Assembly (NCBI GenBank): GCA_021811225.1 | Contig: JAJZPJ010000048.1 | Location: forward strand, 1 to 15,347 | DNA: 15,347 nt | Direction of reading: 5' to 3' | Source of the DNA: Pseudomonadota bacterium | GTDB lineage: Bacteria; Pseudomonadota; Gammaproteobacteria; Burkholderiales; Rhodocyclaceae | In this document: positions 1-6,290 of the stretch, one piece after another | How positions within the stretch are numbered: the first letter of the stretch is position 1 | Layout of the letters: the number at the start of each line of letters is the position of its first letter | The notes under the pieces: generated by a model | What the model saw: the letters and a program-made list of their open reading frames with translations, nothing else | What the model was told of the DNA's origin: nothing | Database searches by the model: none | Made by a program: the position numbers and the translations under genes

Positions 1-182
1 TGGAAAGCCTGTTCGGCGCCAGCGGCGTCTGGTATCTCGTCGGCCTGGGCGCCACCGCCGTGGTGTTCGCCCTCTACCTCCCGCGCGGCCTGTGGGGCAC
101 GATCGAGAAACGCTTCGGCCTGCGCCTGCTGCCGATCGGCTACCAGCTCAAGTTCGGGGAGGACGATTCGGGGCGCCGCTAG
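1..182 (+). CDS. Branched-chain amino acid ABC transporter permease, LivM type (C-terminal end)
   Basis: Only the last 59 codons are present, read from base 3 to a TAG at 180-182; the start lies outside the window. The visible part has one hydrophobic stretch (VWYLVGLGATAVVFALYL) followed by PRGLWGTIEKRFGLRLLP and a short charged tail. A last membrane helix running into a P-R-G-(L/I)-x-G motif is characteristic of the C-terminus of LivM, one of the two inner-membrane permeases that import branched-chain amino acids or, in many betaproteobacteria, aromatic or dicarboxylic acids. The substrate cannot be told from this fragment. The family call rests on a short C-terminus and is therefore tentative. 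Confidence 0.6.
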   Translation, partial: ESLFGASGVWYLVGLGATAVVFALYLPRGLWGTIEKRFGLRLLPIGYQLKFGEDDSGRR

Positions 183-196
183 CCATCCGGACCGTC

Positions 197-225
197 TTGC
201 CGTCCGCCGCGCTTGGGGCTATGAT
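197..225 (+). promoter_or_regulatory. Candidate sigma70-type promoter for the coiled-coil protein gene
   Basis: TTGCCG (197-202), a 17-base spacer and TATGAT (220-225) match the -35/-10 consensus at 4/6 and 5/6. It lies between the livM-like stop and the ATG at 252, giving a leader of about 20 bases, so the small gene is probably transcribed independently. Found by eye only. Confidence 0.5.
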
Positions 226-251
226 TTTGTCAGGCAACGGCGGAACTACCC

Positions 252-671
252 ATGGCACCCGTCTCCTCCCTCTCCAGCGCGACCCAATCCGGCTTGCAGC
301 AGATCATGGTGCAGCAGGCGAAGCGCAATGCCGATCAAGCGGAGCAGACCGCCCAGTCGCTGAGGGCCCAGGCTGACGCCGCGCAGCGCACCGCCGAAAA
401 GGCGCAAGAGACCGCCCGCTCGCTGACCCTCCAATCCGATCAGGCGCAGCAGCAGGCCGATCAGGCGCGGCAAGGGCTGGCGGCCGTGACGGCCACGCAG
501 CAGGGGATCACCAGCCTATCGAACACCATCAATCAGATGCTCGACCGCAAGCTGGCGTCCATCCCGGCGACGCCGAGCACGACGGCCCCGGGCACGGGCG
601 CCGCCCCGGTGCCGCCGGTGGTCAATACCCAGGGCCAGGTGACCGGCACCATCATCAACACCGCGGTCTAA
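252..671 (+). CDS. Hypothetical Ala/Gln-rich coiled-coil protein
   Basis: 139 residues; I do not recognise the family. Residues about 15-85 are rich in Ala, Gln, Glu, Asp and Arg with repeated A-x-x-A-x-x-A and Q-A-D-Q-A spacing (for example QAEQTAQSLRAQADAAQRT and SDQAQQQADQARQG), which predicts one long amphipathic helix or coiled coil. Residues about 105-125 are a Pro/Thr/Ala-rich linker (STTAPGTGAAPVPPVV). The end is a short Gly/Thr/Val/Ile stretch. There is no signal peptide or membrane segment. The start at 252 has only a weak ribosome site, but a good promoter lies just upstream and codon use looks genuinely coding. A structural or surface-associated role is possible; nothing in the neighbours points to a function. 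Confidence 0.65.
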   Translation: MAPVSSLSSATQSGLQQIMVQQAKRNADQAEQTAQSLRAQADAAQRTAEKAQETARSLTLQSDQAQQQADQARQGLAAVTATQQGITSLSNTINQMLDRKLASIPATPSTTAPGTGAAPVPPVVNTQGQVTGTIINTAV

Positions 672-694
672 GCCGTCGCGATCGACTGTGCAAG

Positions 695-714
695 CGGCGC
701 AGCAATCGCTGCCG
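695..714 (+). terminator. Hairpin after the coiled-coil gene, possible terminator
   Basis: CGGCGCAGC (695-703) and GCTGCCG (708-714) pair over 8 bp with one bulged G and an AATC loop, 24 bases after the stop codon. No T run follows, so intrinsic termination is uncertain. The rest of the 672-786 gap shows nothing clear. Confidence 0.25.
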
Positions 715-786
715 GACTCTGCCGGCTCATGCAAGCTCGGGGGTTTGCTGGCATAGTTCGTCAGACACATTATTCGGGCTTCAATC

Positions 787-1002
787 ATGAACCTTAGCGA
801 AGACGATCTCGACGAGATCATCGCCTTGGCCGATCGCGGCGCCGCCGCATTCGGCAGCAATCCTGGCTGGAGATGGCCGGATTCGGCGTTGGGCCGAGCG
901 GTGGTGGCGCTGATGGGGCGGGTCCCGACCCGCCACGAGGTGGTCGCGGCGCAGCGCCGCCATGAGGAGTTGCAGGCGCTGACCGCTCCGGAAGGCGATT
1001 GA
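787..1002 (+). CDS. Small hypothetical acidic protein
   Basis: 71 residues, family not recognised. The N-terminus MNLSEDDLDEIIALADRG is acidic and helical. The centre has a conserved-looking NPGWRWPDSALGRAV segment, and the C-terminal half is a basic helix with paired HE/RRH residues. No Cys pairs, signal peptide or membrane segment are seen. The ATG at 787 is preceded by an AT-richer stretch (755-786) with a possible TTGCTG-17-CATTAT promoter (745-773), but that would leave almost no leader and no clear ribosome site. The stop overlaps the first bases of a strong hairpin. The antisense frame (516-860, minus) has a poorer composition and I reject it in favour of this one. Confidence 0.5.
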   Translation: MNLSEDDLDEIIALADRGAAAFGSNPGWRWPDSALGRAVVALMGRVPTRHEVVAAQRRHEELQALTAPEGD

Positions 1003-1022
1003 GCCCGCCGCGGGGCGGGCTC
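1001..1022. terminator. Perfect 9-bp GC-rich hairpin, possible bidirectional terminator
   Basis: GAGCCCGCC (1001-1009) and GGCGGGCTC (1014-1022) are exact inverted repeats around a GCGG loop. The hairpin sits at the end of the small plus-strand gene and downstream of the minus-strand MaoC operon, so it could end transcription from both sides. No T run is present on either strand. Confidence 0.45.
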
Positions 1023-1109
1023 AGCCGTCGGCGCCGATCATGTCCAGTTGCTTCGACAGGCGCGGATCAGGCCGTCGAAGTCGCTGCGCGTGACCAGACG
1101 GAATTTTCC
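1021..1109 (-). pseudogene. Possible relic of the N-terminus of a DHH-family exopolyphosphatase-like gene
   Basis: Read on the minus strand, 1109-1065 translates as GKFRLVTRSDFDGLI. A frame change then leads into RLSKQLDMIGADG followed by TGA at 1023-1021. Joined, they resemble the N-terminus I remember for DHH phosphoesterases annotated as exopolyphosphatases in proteobacteria (K-(Y/F)-R-L-(V/I)-T-R-S-D-F-D-G-L-V, then L-K-x-L-D-M-I-D). The aspartates of SDFDG belong to the DHH-family metal site. No start codon or further body of the gene is present. The piece lies just after the stop of the MaoC gene and before a hairpin. The match rests on memory of a motif only. Confidence 0.35.
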
Positions 1110-1125
1110 CCGGCTCGGTCGGACC

Positions 1126-1587
1126 TCAGACGTACCAGCGCGATACCATCTCGGCGATGCAGGCGGGCTTGTCGCTGCCGTCTATCTCCACCGTGGCGGC
1201 CCAGGTGACTTGGGCGCCGCCGGGGATAGTCTCGAAGGCGGCGAGCTTGAAGCGGGCGCGGACGGATTTCCCGGCGCGCACCGGGGCGGTGAAGCGCACC
1301 CGGTTCAGGCCATAGTTCACGCCCATCCGGACGTCGCCGGCCTTGACGCTGTCCTGGGCGAATTTGGCCAGCAGCGACAGGGTCAGATAGCCGTGGGCGA
1401 TGGTGCCGCCGTAGGGCGATTCCTTGGCCGCGCGGGCCGGGTCGGTGTGTATCCACTGGTGATCGCCGGTGGCTTCGGCGAACTGCATGATCCGCTCCTG
1501 GCTGACTTCCAGCCAGTCGCTGACGGCCAGTTCCTCGCCGACGCGGCCGGCGAGATCCGCGAGTCTGGCGATTTCGGTCTTGGGCAT
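1126..1587 (-). CDS. MaoC family dehydratase ((R)-specific enoyl-CoA hydratase type)
   Basis: 153 residues with a single hot-dog fold. The hydratase-2 signature is visible at residues 36-70: FAEATGDHQWIHTDPARAA followed by PYGGTIAHGYLTLSLL, with Asp42 and His47 as the expected catalytic pair. The overall sequence resembles the NodN/Rv0130-like branch of MaoC proteins, which hydrate trans-2-enoyl-CoA to (R)-3-hydroxyacyl-CoA in the cytoplasm. Start ATG at 1587 has a clear AAGGA six bases upstream. It follows the second MaoC gene by 20 bases and the ligase gene further upstream, so the three are almost certainly one operon on the minus strand. The natural acyl chain is unknown. Confidence 0.85.
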   Translation of the reverse strand: MPKTEIARLADLAGRVGEELAVSDWLEVSQERIMQFAEATGDHQWIHTDPARAAKESPYGGTIAHGYLTLSLLAKFAQDSVKAGDVRMGVNYGLNRVRFTAPVRAGKSVRARFKLAAFETIPGGAQVTWAATVEIDGSDKPACIAEMVSRWYV

Positions 1588-1607
1588 GTTTTATCCTTGG
1601 TCGATCT

Positions 1608-2108
1608 TCAGGCGGCCGGCCGGCGGCGGAACATGCCGTGGCCTTCCATTTCCATCACGCATTCGTCCTTCTGGTTGAACATCCGCCAGTGCGAGCCGAT
1701 CAGTCCGACCCCGGGCCTGCTCTCCAGCGGCCGCGCCTCGATCACGGTGAAGCGCACCCGCAGGGTGTCGCCCGGGCGCACCGGCTTCAACCACTTGACG
1801 CCGTCCAGTCCGGGAGAACCGAGGCTGGCGGCTTCGAGCAGGTAGGCGTCGCACATCATGCGCATCGCCAGCGAGCAGGTATGCCAGCCGCTGGCGATGA
1901 TGCCGCCGAACACCGATTCCCGGGCGGCAGCTTCGTCGATATGGAAGGGCTGGGGATCGAACTCCCGGGCGAAGCGCACGATGTCGTCCTGGGACAGCGT
2001 CATATTGCCGAACTCGCGCGTGGCGCCGACCGGGAAGTCCTCCCAGTAGTACTTGTAGCGCTCGTTCATCGTTCGATCTTCGCGGTCTTGCCGAGCAGGT
2101 TGGGTCAT
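1608..2108 (-). CDS. MaoC family dehydratase
   Basis: 166 residues from the ATG at 2108, which has AAGGA six bases upstream and lies 17 bases after the ligase stop. A second in-frame ATG at 2069 (MNERYKYYWEDFPVG, 153 residues) matches the usual family start but has a poorer ribosome site, so the first 13 residues are uncertain. The hot-dog motif FAREFDPQPFHIDEAAARES with Asp51/His56 (long-start numbering) and FGGIIASGWHT identify a MaoC-type hydratase. The two MaoC proteins of this operon are clearly different from each other and could form a heteromer or act on different acyl-CoA substrates. Pairing with an acyl-CoA ligase suggests an acid activation and hydration route, not polyketide synthesis. 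Confidence 0.85.
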   Translation of the reverse strand: MTQPARQDREDRTMNERYKYYWEDFPVGATREFGNMTLSQDDIVRFAREFDPQPFHIDEAAARESVFGGIIASGWHTCSLAMRMMCDAYLLEAASLGSPGLDGVKWLKPVRPGDTLRVRFTVIEARPLESRPGVGLIGSHWRMFNQKDECVMEMEGHGMFRRRPAA

Positions 2109-2125
2109 GGTTGGTCCTTGTCGGG

Positions 2126-3754
2126 TCAGGCGGTGGGCAGCCGGTAGTCGTGGAACTGTTCGCGCAGCTTGGTCTTCAGCAGTTTTCCGGTGGCGGTGTG
2201 GGGTAGGGAATCTACGAACACCACGTCGTCGGGCAGCCACCACTTGGCGATCTTGTCGCGCATGAATTCGAGCATCTGCTCGCGTGTCACCTCCATGCCC
2301 GGCTTCCTGATCACCAGGAGCAGCGGCCGTTCGTCCCACTTCGGATGGGCGACGCCGATCACCGCCGCTTCGGCCACCGACGGATGGGCGACCGCGAGGT
2401 TCTCGATGTCGATCGAGGAGATCCACTCGCCGCCGGACTTGATCACGTCCTTCGAGCGGTCGGTGATCTGCATGTAGCCGTCGGCGTCCAGCGTGGCGAC
2501 GTCGCCGGTGGGGAACCAGCCGTCACGCAGCGGGTTGCCGCCCTCGCCCTTGTAGTAGCTGGCGACGATCCACGGGCCGCGCACCAGGACGTCGCCGAAG
2601 GCTTTGCCGTCGTGGGGCAGTTCCTTGCCCTCGCCGTCGACGATCTTCAGCTGCACGCCGTAGAGCGGCCGGCCCTGCTTGACGCGGATCTTGTCCTTTT
2701 CCGCCGCGGACAGCGCCAGATGCTTCTGCTTGAAGGTATTGGCGGTGCCCAGCGGGCTCATCTCGGTCATGCCCCAGGCGTGCACCACGGTGATGCCGAA
2801 CTGCTCGTCGAAGCTCCGGATCAGCGCCGGCGGCGCGGCGGAGCCGCCGATCACCAGGGTCTTGACGGTCGAGGGCTTGAGCCCCTTGGCCTGCAGGTGC
2901 TGCAGCAGGCTCAGCCAGATGGTCGGCACGCCGGCCGAGAGCGTCACCCTTTCCGATTCGAACAGCTCGCACAGGCTGTTGCCGTCCAGCTGCGCGCCGG
3001 GCAGGACGAACTTGGCGCCGGTCAGGGCGACGCTGTAGGGCAGGCCCCAGGCATTGACGTGGAACATCGGCACCACCGGCAGCACCGAGTCGCGCGCCGA
3101 CAGGTTGAGGCCGTCGGGCAGGGCCGCGGCGTAGGCGTGCAGCACCGTCGAACGGTGCGAGAAGAGCACGCCCTTGGGGTTGCCGGTGGTCCCCGACGTA
3201 TAGCACAGCGACGAGGCGGTGTTCTCGTCGAACTCCGGCCACTCGTAAGCGTCGGAGTGCGAATTGATCAGGTCTTCGTAGGCCAGCAGATTGGGGATCT
3301 TGTCGCCCTTGGGCAGGTGCTCGCGGCCGCACAGCGCGATCCAGCGCTTGACCCCGGGGCAGTGCGGCACCAGCTCCTCGACCAGCGCCGCGAAGGTGAT
3401 GTCGAAGCAGACGTGGCTGTCTTCGGCGTGGTTGATGATGTAGGCGATCTGCTCGGGGAAGAGGCGCGGGTTGATGGTGTGGCAGACCGCGCCGATGCCC
3501 GAGACGCCGTAGTAGATCTCGAAATGACGGTGGGTGTTCCAGGCCAGCGTGCCGACGCGCTCGCCGTTCCTGACGTCGAGCGCGCCGAGCGCGTTGGCGA
3601 GCTGGCGCGAGCGGCGATGCGCATCACTATAGGTGTAGCGGTGGATGCCGCCCTCGGGCAGGCGCGAGACGATTTCCGTATCGCCGTGAAACTCGTCGGC
3701 GTGCCGGATCAGGCTAGAGATCAGCAGCGGCATGTTCATCATCTGTCCGAGCAT
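2126..3754 (-). CDS. AMP-forming acyl-CoA synthetase (AlkK-like fatty-acid-CoA ligase)
   Basis: 542 residues from the ATG at 3754, preceded by GGAG; an upstream in-frame ATG at 3886 gives a non-coding-looking Arg/Pro-rich extension and is rejected. The AMP-binding P-loop YTSGTTGNPKGVLFSHRS lies near residue 185, the second motif HAWGMTEMSPLGT in the middle, and GWFPTGDVATLDADGYMQI with DRSKDVIKSGGEWIS near residue 435. The catalytic lysine of the C-terminal lid is in TATGKLLK (about Lys524). Length and the N-terminal MLGQMMNMPLLISSLI resemble the medium-chain acyl-CoA ligases of the AlkK type. It would make acyl-CoA from a free acid, ATP and CoA. First gene of the minus-strand operon with two MaoC hydratases. 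Confidence 0.85.
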   Translation of the reverse strand: MLGQMMNMPLLISSLIRHADEFHGDTEIVSRLPEGGIHRYTYSDAHRRSRQLANALGALDVRNGERVGTLAWNTHRHFEIYYGVSGIGAVCHTINPRLFPEQIAYIINHAEDSHVCFDITFAALVEELVPHCPGVKRWIALCGREHLPKGDKIPNLLAYEDLINSHSDAYEWPEFDENTASSLCYTSGTTGNPKGVLFSHRSTVLHAYAAALPDGLNLSARDSVLPVVPMFHVNAWGLPYSVALTGAKFVLPGAQLDGNSLCELFESERVTLSAGVPTIWLSLLQHLQAKGLKPSTVKTLVIGGSAAPPALIRSFDEQFGITVVHAWGMTEMSPLGTANTFKQKHLALSAAEKDKIRVKQGRPLYGVQLKIVDGEGKELPHDGKAFGDVLVRGPWIVASYYKGEGGNPLRDGWFPTGDVATLDADGYMQITDRSKDVIKSGGEWISSIDIENLAVAHPSVAEAAVIGVAHPKWDERPLLLVIRKPGMEVTREQMLEFMRDKIAKWWLPDDVVFVDSLPHTATGKLLKTKLREQFHDYRLPTA

Positions 3755-3857
3755 GGCATTTCTCCTTTGGCGTCCCGTTATTTTAGAAATTGCCGCTGGT
3801 GGCGGCCAGCAACCGGTCGCGCGGCTTGGTCGGGCGCGGACCGATACACGGCTCGCT

Positions 3858-3886
3858 AGTCTGAAGCAGGGCAGGCGGCTCGTCAA
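3858..3886 (-). promoter_or_regulatory. Candidate promoter of the ligase-MaoC operon
   Basis: On the minus strand TTGACG (3886-3881), a 17-base spacer and CAGACT (3863-3858) give a strong -35 and a weak -10. This would leave a leader of about 100 bases before the ligase ATG at 3754. No other promoter-like pair was noticed in 3755-3920. Confidence 0.3.
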
Positions 3887-3921
3887 TTTGCAAAATACGG
3901 TTCCGCTGATCGAAACCGGGG

Positions 3922-3957
3922 GTCGGGATTGCCGCGGCCTGCGGCCTCGCAGTGACG
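3922..3957. repeat. REP-like dispersed palindromic repeat (single copy in window)
   Basis: On the minus strand the core reads TCACTGCGAGGCCGCAGG followed by CCGCGGCAATCCCGAC. This resembles the widespread intergenic palindrome of the form TCATTGCGAGG-N-CGCGGCAATCC found in many bacterial genomes. It contains a GCCGC/GCGGC stem (3931-3945) inside an imperfect longer stem. It lies between the ligase operon promoter and the queD stop, a typical intergenic place for such elements. No second copy is in the window. Confidence 0.5.
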
Positions 3958-3976
3958 GCAGCGGCAGTCCCCGGCG

Positions 3977-4429
3977 TCAGGCGAAATCGGCGCGCAGCGC
4001 GTCGGCCCAGCAGTTGGGGGTCTCGAACAGGCGCACCCGTTCCAGACGCAGGTGATTGCCGTAGGTGTCGCGGTAGATGGGGGCCAGCGTCGCGAAGGCG
4101 AGCGCCGCGAGGTTCTCCGCCGTGGGCACGGCATCGAGCAGCACGGTCTTGTGCCCGGGCAGGCCGGCGAGGAATTCGACCACCGCGGTGTCAAGGCGAT
4201 AGGCGAGGAAGGCGTGGTCCCAGGCATCGACCAGGTGGTGCTTGGCCAGCGCCTTGATTTCCGAGAAGTCCATGACCATGCCGTTGGCCGGTTGGCCGCT
4301 GGCCTCGATGATCTCGCCCGACAGCGTCACTTCGAGCGCGTAGCGGTGCCCGTGCAGGTGGCGGCACTGGCTCTGATGGTCGGGGATGCGATGGCCCGCG
4401 TCGAATTCGAGGCGGCGGGTGATCTGCAT
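3977..4429 (-). CDS. queD: 6-carboxy-5,6,7,8-tetrahydropterin synthase (QueD/PTPS family)
   Basis: 150 residues. Zinc ligands are seen at His13 (FDAGHRI) and in the CRHLHGHRY motif (His26, His28), with the catalytic Cys22 just before. The Asp71-His72 pair (AWDHAFL) and Glu136 (LFETPN) complete the active site of the 6-pyruvoyl/6-carboxy-tetrahydropterin synthase family. PTAENLA around residue 102 is also typical. The enzyme converts 7,8-dihydroneopterin triphosphate to carboxytetrahydropterin, an early step of queuosine tRNA modification. A length near 150 fits the somewhat longer proteobacterial QueD form. It starts with ATG at 4429 and is transcribed from an extended -10 promoter divergent from the radical SAM gene. 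No other queuosine gene is in the window. Confidence 0.9.
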   Translation of the reverse strand: MQITRRLEFDAGHRIPDHQSQCRHLHGHRYALEVTLSGEIIEASGQPANGMVMDFSEIKALAKHHLVDAWDHAFLAYRLDTAVVEFLAGLPGHKTVLLDAVPTAENLAALAFATLAPIYRDTYGNHLRLERVRLFETPNCWADALRADFA

Positions 4430-4467
4430 GGTTGCGAAAAGTCTTGCGGTGGGGGGAGAGGCGGCGG

Positions 4468-4476
4468 ATTATAGCA
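4468..4476 (-). promoter_or_regulatory. Extended -10 promoter for queD
   Basis: The minus strand reads TGCTATAAT (4476-4468), a perfect TATAAT with the TG extension, 38 bases before the queD ATG. No good -35 is present, which is common for extended -10 promoters. Confidence 0.55.
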
Positions 4477-4514
4477 CCCGCCAAAATCCACTTTCGTTCC
4501 CCAAGCGCCGCCAG

Positions 4515-5354
4515 ATGAAACCCCAGCCACTAGGCACAGCCGACCACAGCCGCGACAGCGCCGGCATGACCTACGTCTATCCGGTCGTCTCGCGCCGCGC
4601 CGGCGGCGTCTCGATCGGCATCAATCTCAATCCGAACAACGCCTGCAACTGGCACTGCATTTATTGCCAGGTGCCGAACCTGGTGCGCGGCGCCGCCCCG
4701 GTCATCGACCTCGACCTGCTGGCGCGGGAATTGACCCAGTTCCTGGCGCAAGCGCTGCACGGCGATTTCATGCGCACGCGCGTGCCCGAAGGCGCGCGGC
4801 GGATCGAGGACGTGGCTTTTTCCGGCAACGGCGAGGCGACCAGCGTGCGCGAATTCCTCCAGGCGGTCGAACTCGTCGAACGGGTTCTGGATCGCTCCGG
4901 TCTGCCGGGCGCGGTCAAGCTGCGCCTGATCACCAACGGCAGCGGCCTCGACCGGGCGCCGGTGAGGGCGGGCATCGCGCGTCTGGGCCGACGCAACGGC
5001 GAAGTGTGGTTCAAGATGGATGCGGGCAGCCGGGAAGCGATACGCCGCATCAACGGCGTCGATCTCGATCCTGAACTGGTTCTGAGGCGTCTGCTGCGCT
5101 GCGCCGAACTGTGTCCGACCTGGGTGCAGACCTGCGTTTTCGCGCAAGACGGCAATCCCCCGGACGAGGCGCATCTGGCATCCTGGCTGGCCTTGCTCGG
5201 CAGAGCCAAGGGGAGCATCGCCGGCGTCCATCTCTACGGTCTGGCGCGCCCCTCGCAACAGGCGCCGCGCCTGGCCCGCTTGCCGGAGGCTTGGCTCGAA
5301 GCCCTGGCCGGCCGGCTGCGCGAGCAGGGACTGCAGGTCTGCGTCAGTCCTTGA
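4515..5354 (+). CDS. Radical SAM protein of unknown substrate
   Basis: 279 residues from the ATG at 4515; the longer frame from 4386 overlaps queD and its promoter and is not supported. The 4Fe-4S motif is NACNWHCIYCQVPN, with Cys44, Cys48 and Cys51 (C-x3-C-x2-C). Before it lie the segment YPVVSRRAGGVSIGINLNPN and after it FSGNGEATS (the glycine-rich SAM-binding strand) and LRLITNGSG. The protein resembles the COG0731-like group related to wybutosine enzymes, not QueE, whose cluster motif is different. Role unknown: cofactor or RNA modification is the usual guess for this group, and adjacency to queD is suggestive only. No clear ribosome site is visible before 4515. Confidence 0.8.
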   Translation: MKPQPLGTADHSRDSAGMTYVYPVVSRRAGGVSIGINLNPNNACNWHCIYCQVPNLVRGAAPVIDLDLLARELTQFLAQALHGDFMRTRVPEGARRIEDVAFSGNGEATSVREFLQAVELVERVLDRSGLPGAVKLRLITNGSGLDRAPVRAGIARLGRRNGEVWFKMDAGSREAIRRINGVDLDPELVLRRLLRCAELCPTWVQTCVFAQDGNPPDEAHLASWLALLGRAKGSIAGVHLYGLARPSQQAPRLARLPEAWLEALAGRLREQGLQVCVSP

Positions 5355-5356
5355 CG

Positions 5357-5382
5357 CCTGTGAGGTGCTGACACCTCACAGG
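5357..5382. terminator. Perfect 11-bp hairpin between convergent genes
   Basis: CCTGTGAGGTG (5357-5367) and CACCTCACAGG (5372-5382) pair exactly around a CTGA loop, starting 2 bases after the radical SAM stop and 13 bases from the stop of the convergent helix-turn-helix gene. It is probably a shared bidirectional terminator, although no T run follows on either side. Confidence 0.6.
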
Positions 5383-5395
5383 TGCCGGGCCGCCA

Positions 5396-5695
5396 TCAAG
5401 CGGCTTTCTTGCTCTTGCTGCTGCGCGCCTGCTTCTTGAGGGACTTGTAGAGCTCCGGATCCTGGGACTTCAGGAACTCGACGATTTCGAAGTCCTCGCG
5501 CTTCACCTTGGCGATATCGATCTGTTCGACATGCACCAGACGCAGCAACTGCTGCACCGGACGCGGCATGTTGCGCCCGCTCTCGTAGCGGGAGCCGCCG
5601 CTCTGCGTCACGCCCAGCTTGGACCAGAACTGCTGCTGGTTCATCGCGAGCTTGCGCCGGATTTCGCGGGCGTCGATATTTTCCATACTCTTCAT
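5396..5695 (-). CDS. Small helix-turn-helix DNA-binding protein
   Basis: 99 residues. Residues about 10-48 (IRRKLAMNQQQFWSKLGVTQ then GGSRYESGRNMPRPVQQLL) form a Cro/XRE-like helix-turn-helix; the recognition part SGGSRYESGRNMP resembles that of HigA-like regulators. The C-terminal tail (KKQARSSKSKKAA) is very basic and may add unspecific DNA contact. The start at 5695 has AAGGA seven bases upstream; Met4 is an alternative. The gene stands alone with its own promoter, and a 20-bp near-palindrome sits just past the predicted start point, which suggests autoregulation. No toxin partner is seen on either side, so this is not an obvious toxin-antitoxin pair. Target genes are unknown. Confidence 0.8.
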   Translation of the reverse strand: MKSMENIDAREIRRKLAMNQQQFWSKLGVTQSGGSRYESGRNMPRPVQQLLRLVHVEQIDIAKVKREDFEIVEFLKSQDPELYKSLKKQARSSKSKKAA

Positions 5696-5738
5696 GATCG
5701 AATCCTTATGTGGGAAGTACGTTGTTGTAATACAATGG

Positions 5739-5758
5739 CTTAGATAATATTACCTAAG
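5739..5758. promoter_or_regulatory. Near-perfect 20-bp palindrome, candidate operator
   Basis: The sequence has the form CTTAGRTAATATTAYCTAAG; 9 of 10 base pairs match (only A5744/C5753 fail). It lies 6 bases downstream of the predicted start point of the helix-turn-helix gene promoter, where a bound repressor would block transcription. A smaller exact palindrome TTGTA-A-TACAA (5725-5735) lies next to it in the leader. Confidence 0.5.
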
Positions 5759-5770
5759 TGGTACGTCCTT

Positions 5771-5799
5771 AGTATAAGTGTTATCCGATCCGCATGCAA
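5771..5799 (-). promoter_or_regulatory. Sigma70-type promoter of the helix-turn-helix gene
   Basis: On the minus strand TTGCAT (5799-5794), a 17-base spacer and TATACT (5776-5771) fit the consensus, in a locally AT-rich stretch. The start point would be near 5764, giving a leader of about 70 bases. Confidence 0.55.
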
Positions 5800-5865
5800 T
5801 ATGCGCAACGACTATTTTTGTTTCGAAATGTTGCGATCATGGCCGTGCCGGCGCCCGGGCGCAAT

Positions 5866-5895
5866 TTGGCCGCCCGCGGGCGCTTCGCTTATACT
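5866..5895 (+). promoter_or_regulatory. Candidate sigma70-type promoter of fdxA
   Basis: TTGGCC (5866-5871), an 18-base spacer and TATACT (5890-5895) give 4/6 and 5/6 matches. The start point would be near 5902, and AAGG before the ATG at 5930 serves as ribosome site. Confidence 0.45.
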
Positions 5896-5929
5896 TCGCC
5901 TTTCCTGAACTCTGCGAAGGTGGCCCGCG

Positions 5930-6253
5930 ATGACCTATGTTGTGACTGAATCCTGCATCAAATGCAAATTCACCGACTGCGTCGATGTCTGCCCCGTCGA
6001 TTGTTTCCGGGAGGGCCCCAACTTCCTCGTCATCGATCCCGACGAGTGCATCGACTGCACCTTGTGCGTCGCCGAGTGCCCGGCCGAGGCGATCTATGCC
6101 GAGGATGACGTGCCCGCCGGTCAGGAGCGTTTCACCGCTTTGAATGCCGAGCTGGCGAGAGTCTGGAAGCCGATCATCGAACGCAAGGAACCGCCGGCGG
6201 ACGCCGATGAGTGGCTGAAGGTGAAGGACAAGTTCGGCCTGCTCGAGCGCTGA
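5930..6253 (+). CDS. fdxA: 7Fe ferredoxin (3Fe-4S/4Fe-4S), FdxA type
   Basis: 107 residues, the usual length for this family. All ligands known from Azotobacter ferredoxin I are present with an offset of one: Cys9, Cys17 and Cys50 for the 3Fe-4S cluster, Cys21, Cys40, Cys43 and Cys46 for the 4Fe-4S cluster, with free Cys25 next to the latter and the extra Cys12. The motifs are ESCIKCKFTDCVDVCPVDC and DECIDCTLCVAECP. The C-terminal half (ELARVWKPIIERKEPP) is the conserved tail of FdxA. It is a soluble low-potential electron carrier. It has its own promoter and lies 37 bases before the acyl-CoA ligase gene, so co-transcription is likely; a functional link is not evident. Confidence 0.93.
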   Translation: MTYVVTESCIKCKFTDCVDVCPVDCFREGPNFLVIDPDECIDCTLCVAECPAEAIYAEDDVPAGQERFTALNAELARVWKPIIERKEPPADADEWLKVKDKFGLLER

Positions 6254-6290
6254 TTCTGGCTGCCGGCCCCGCCGCGTCACTGGAGGCAAC

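Noticed and set aside
2345..3859. 504-residue plus-strand frame opposite the acyl-CoA ligase
   Set aside because: Antisense shadow with no recognisable motifs; the minus strand codes for a complete ligase.
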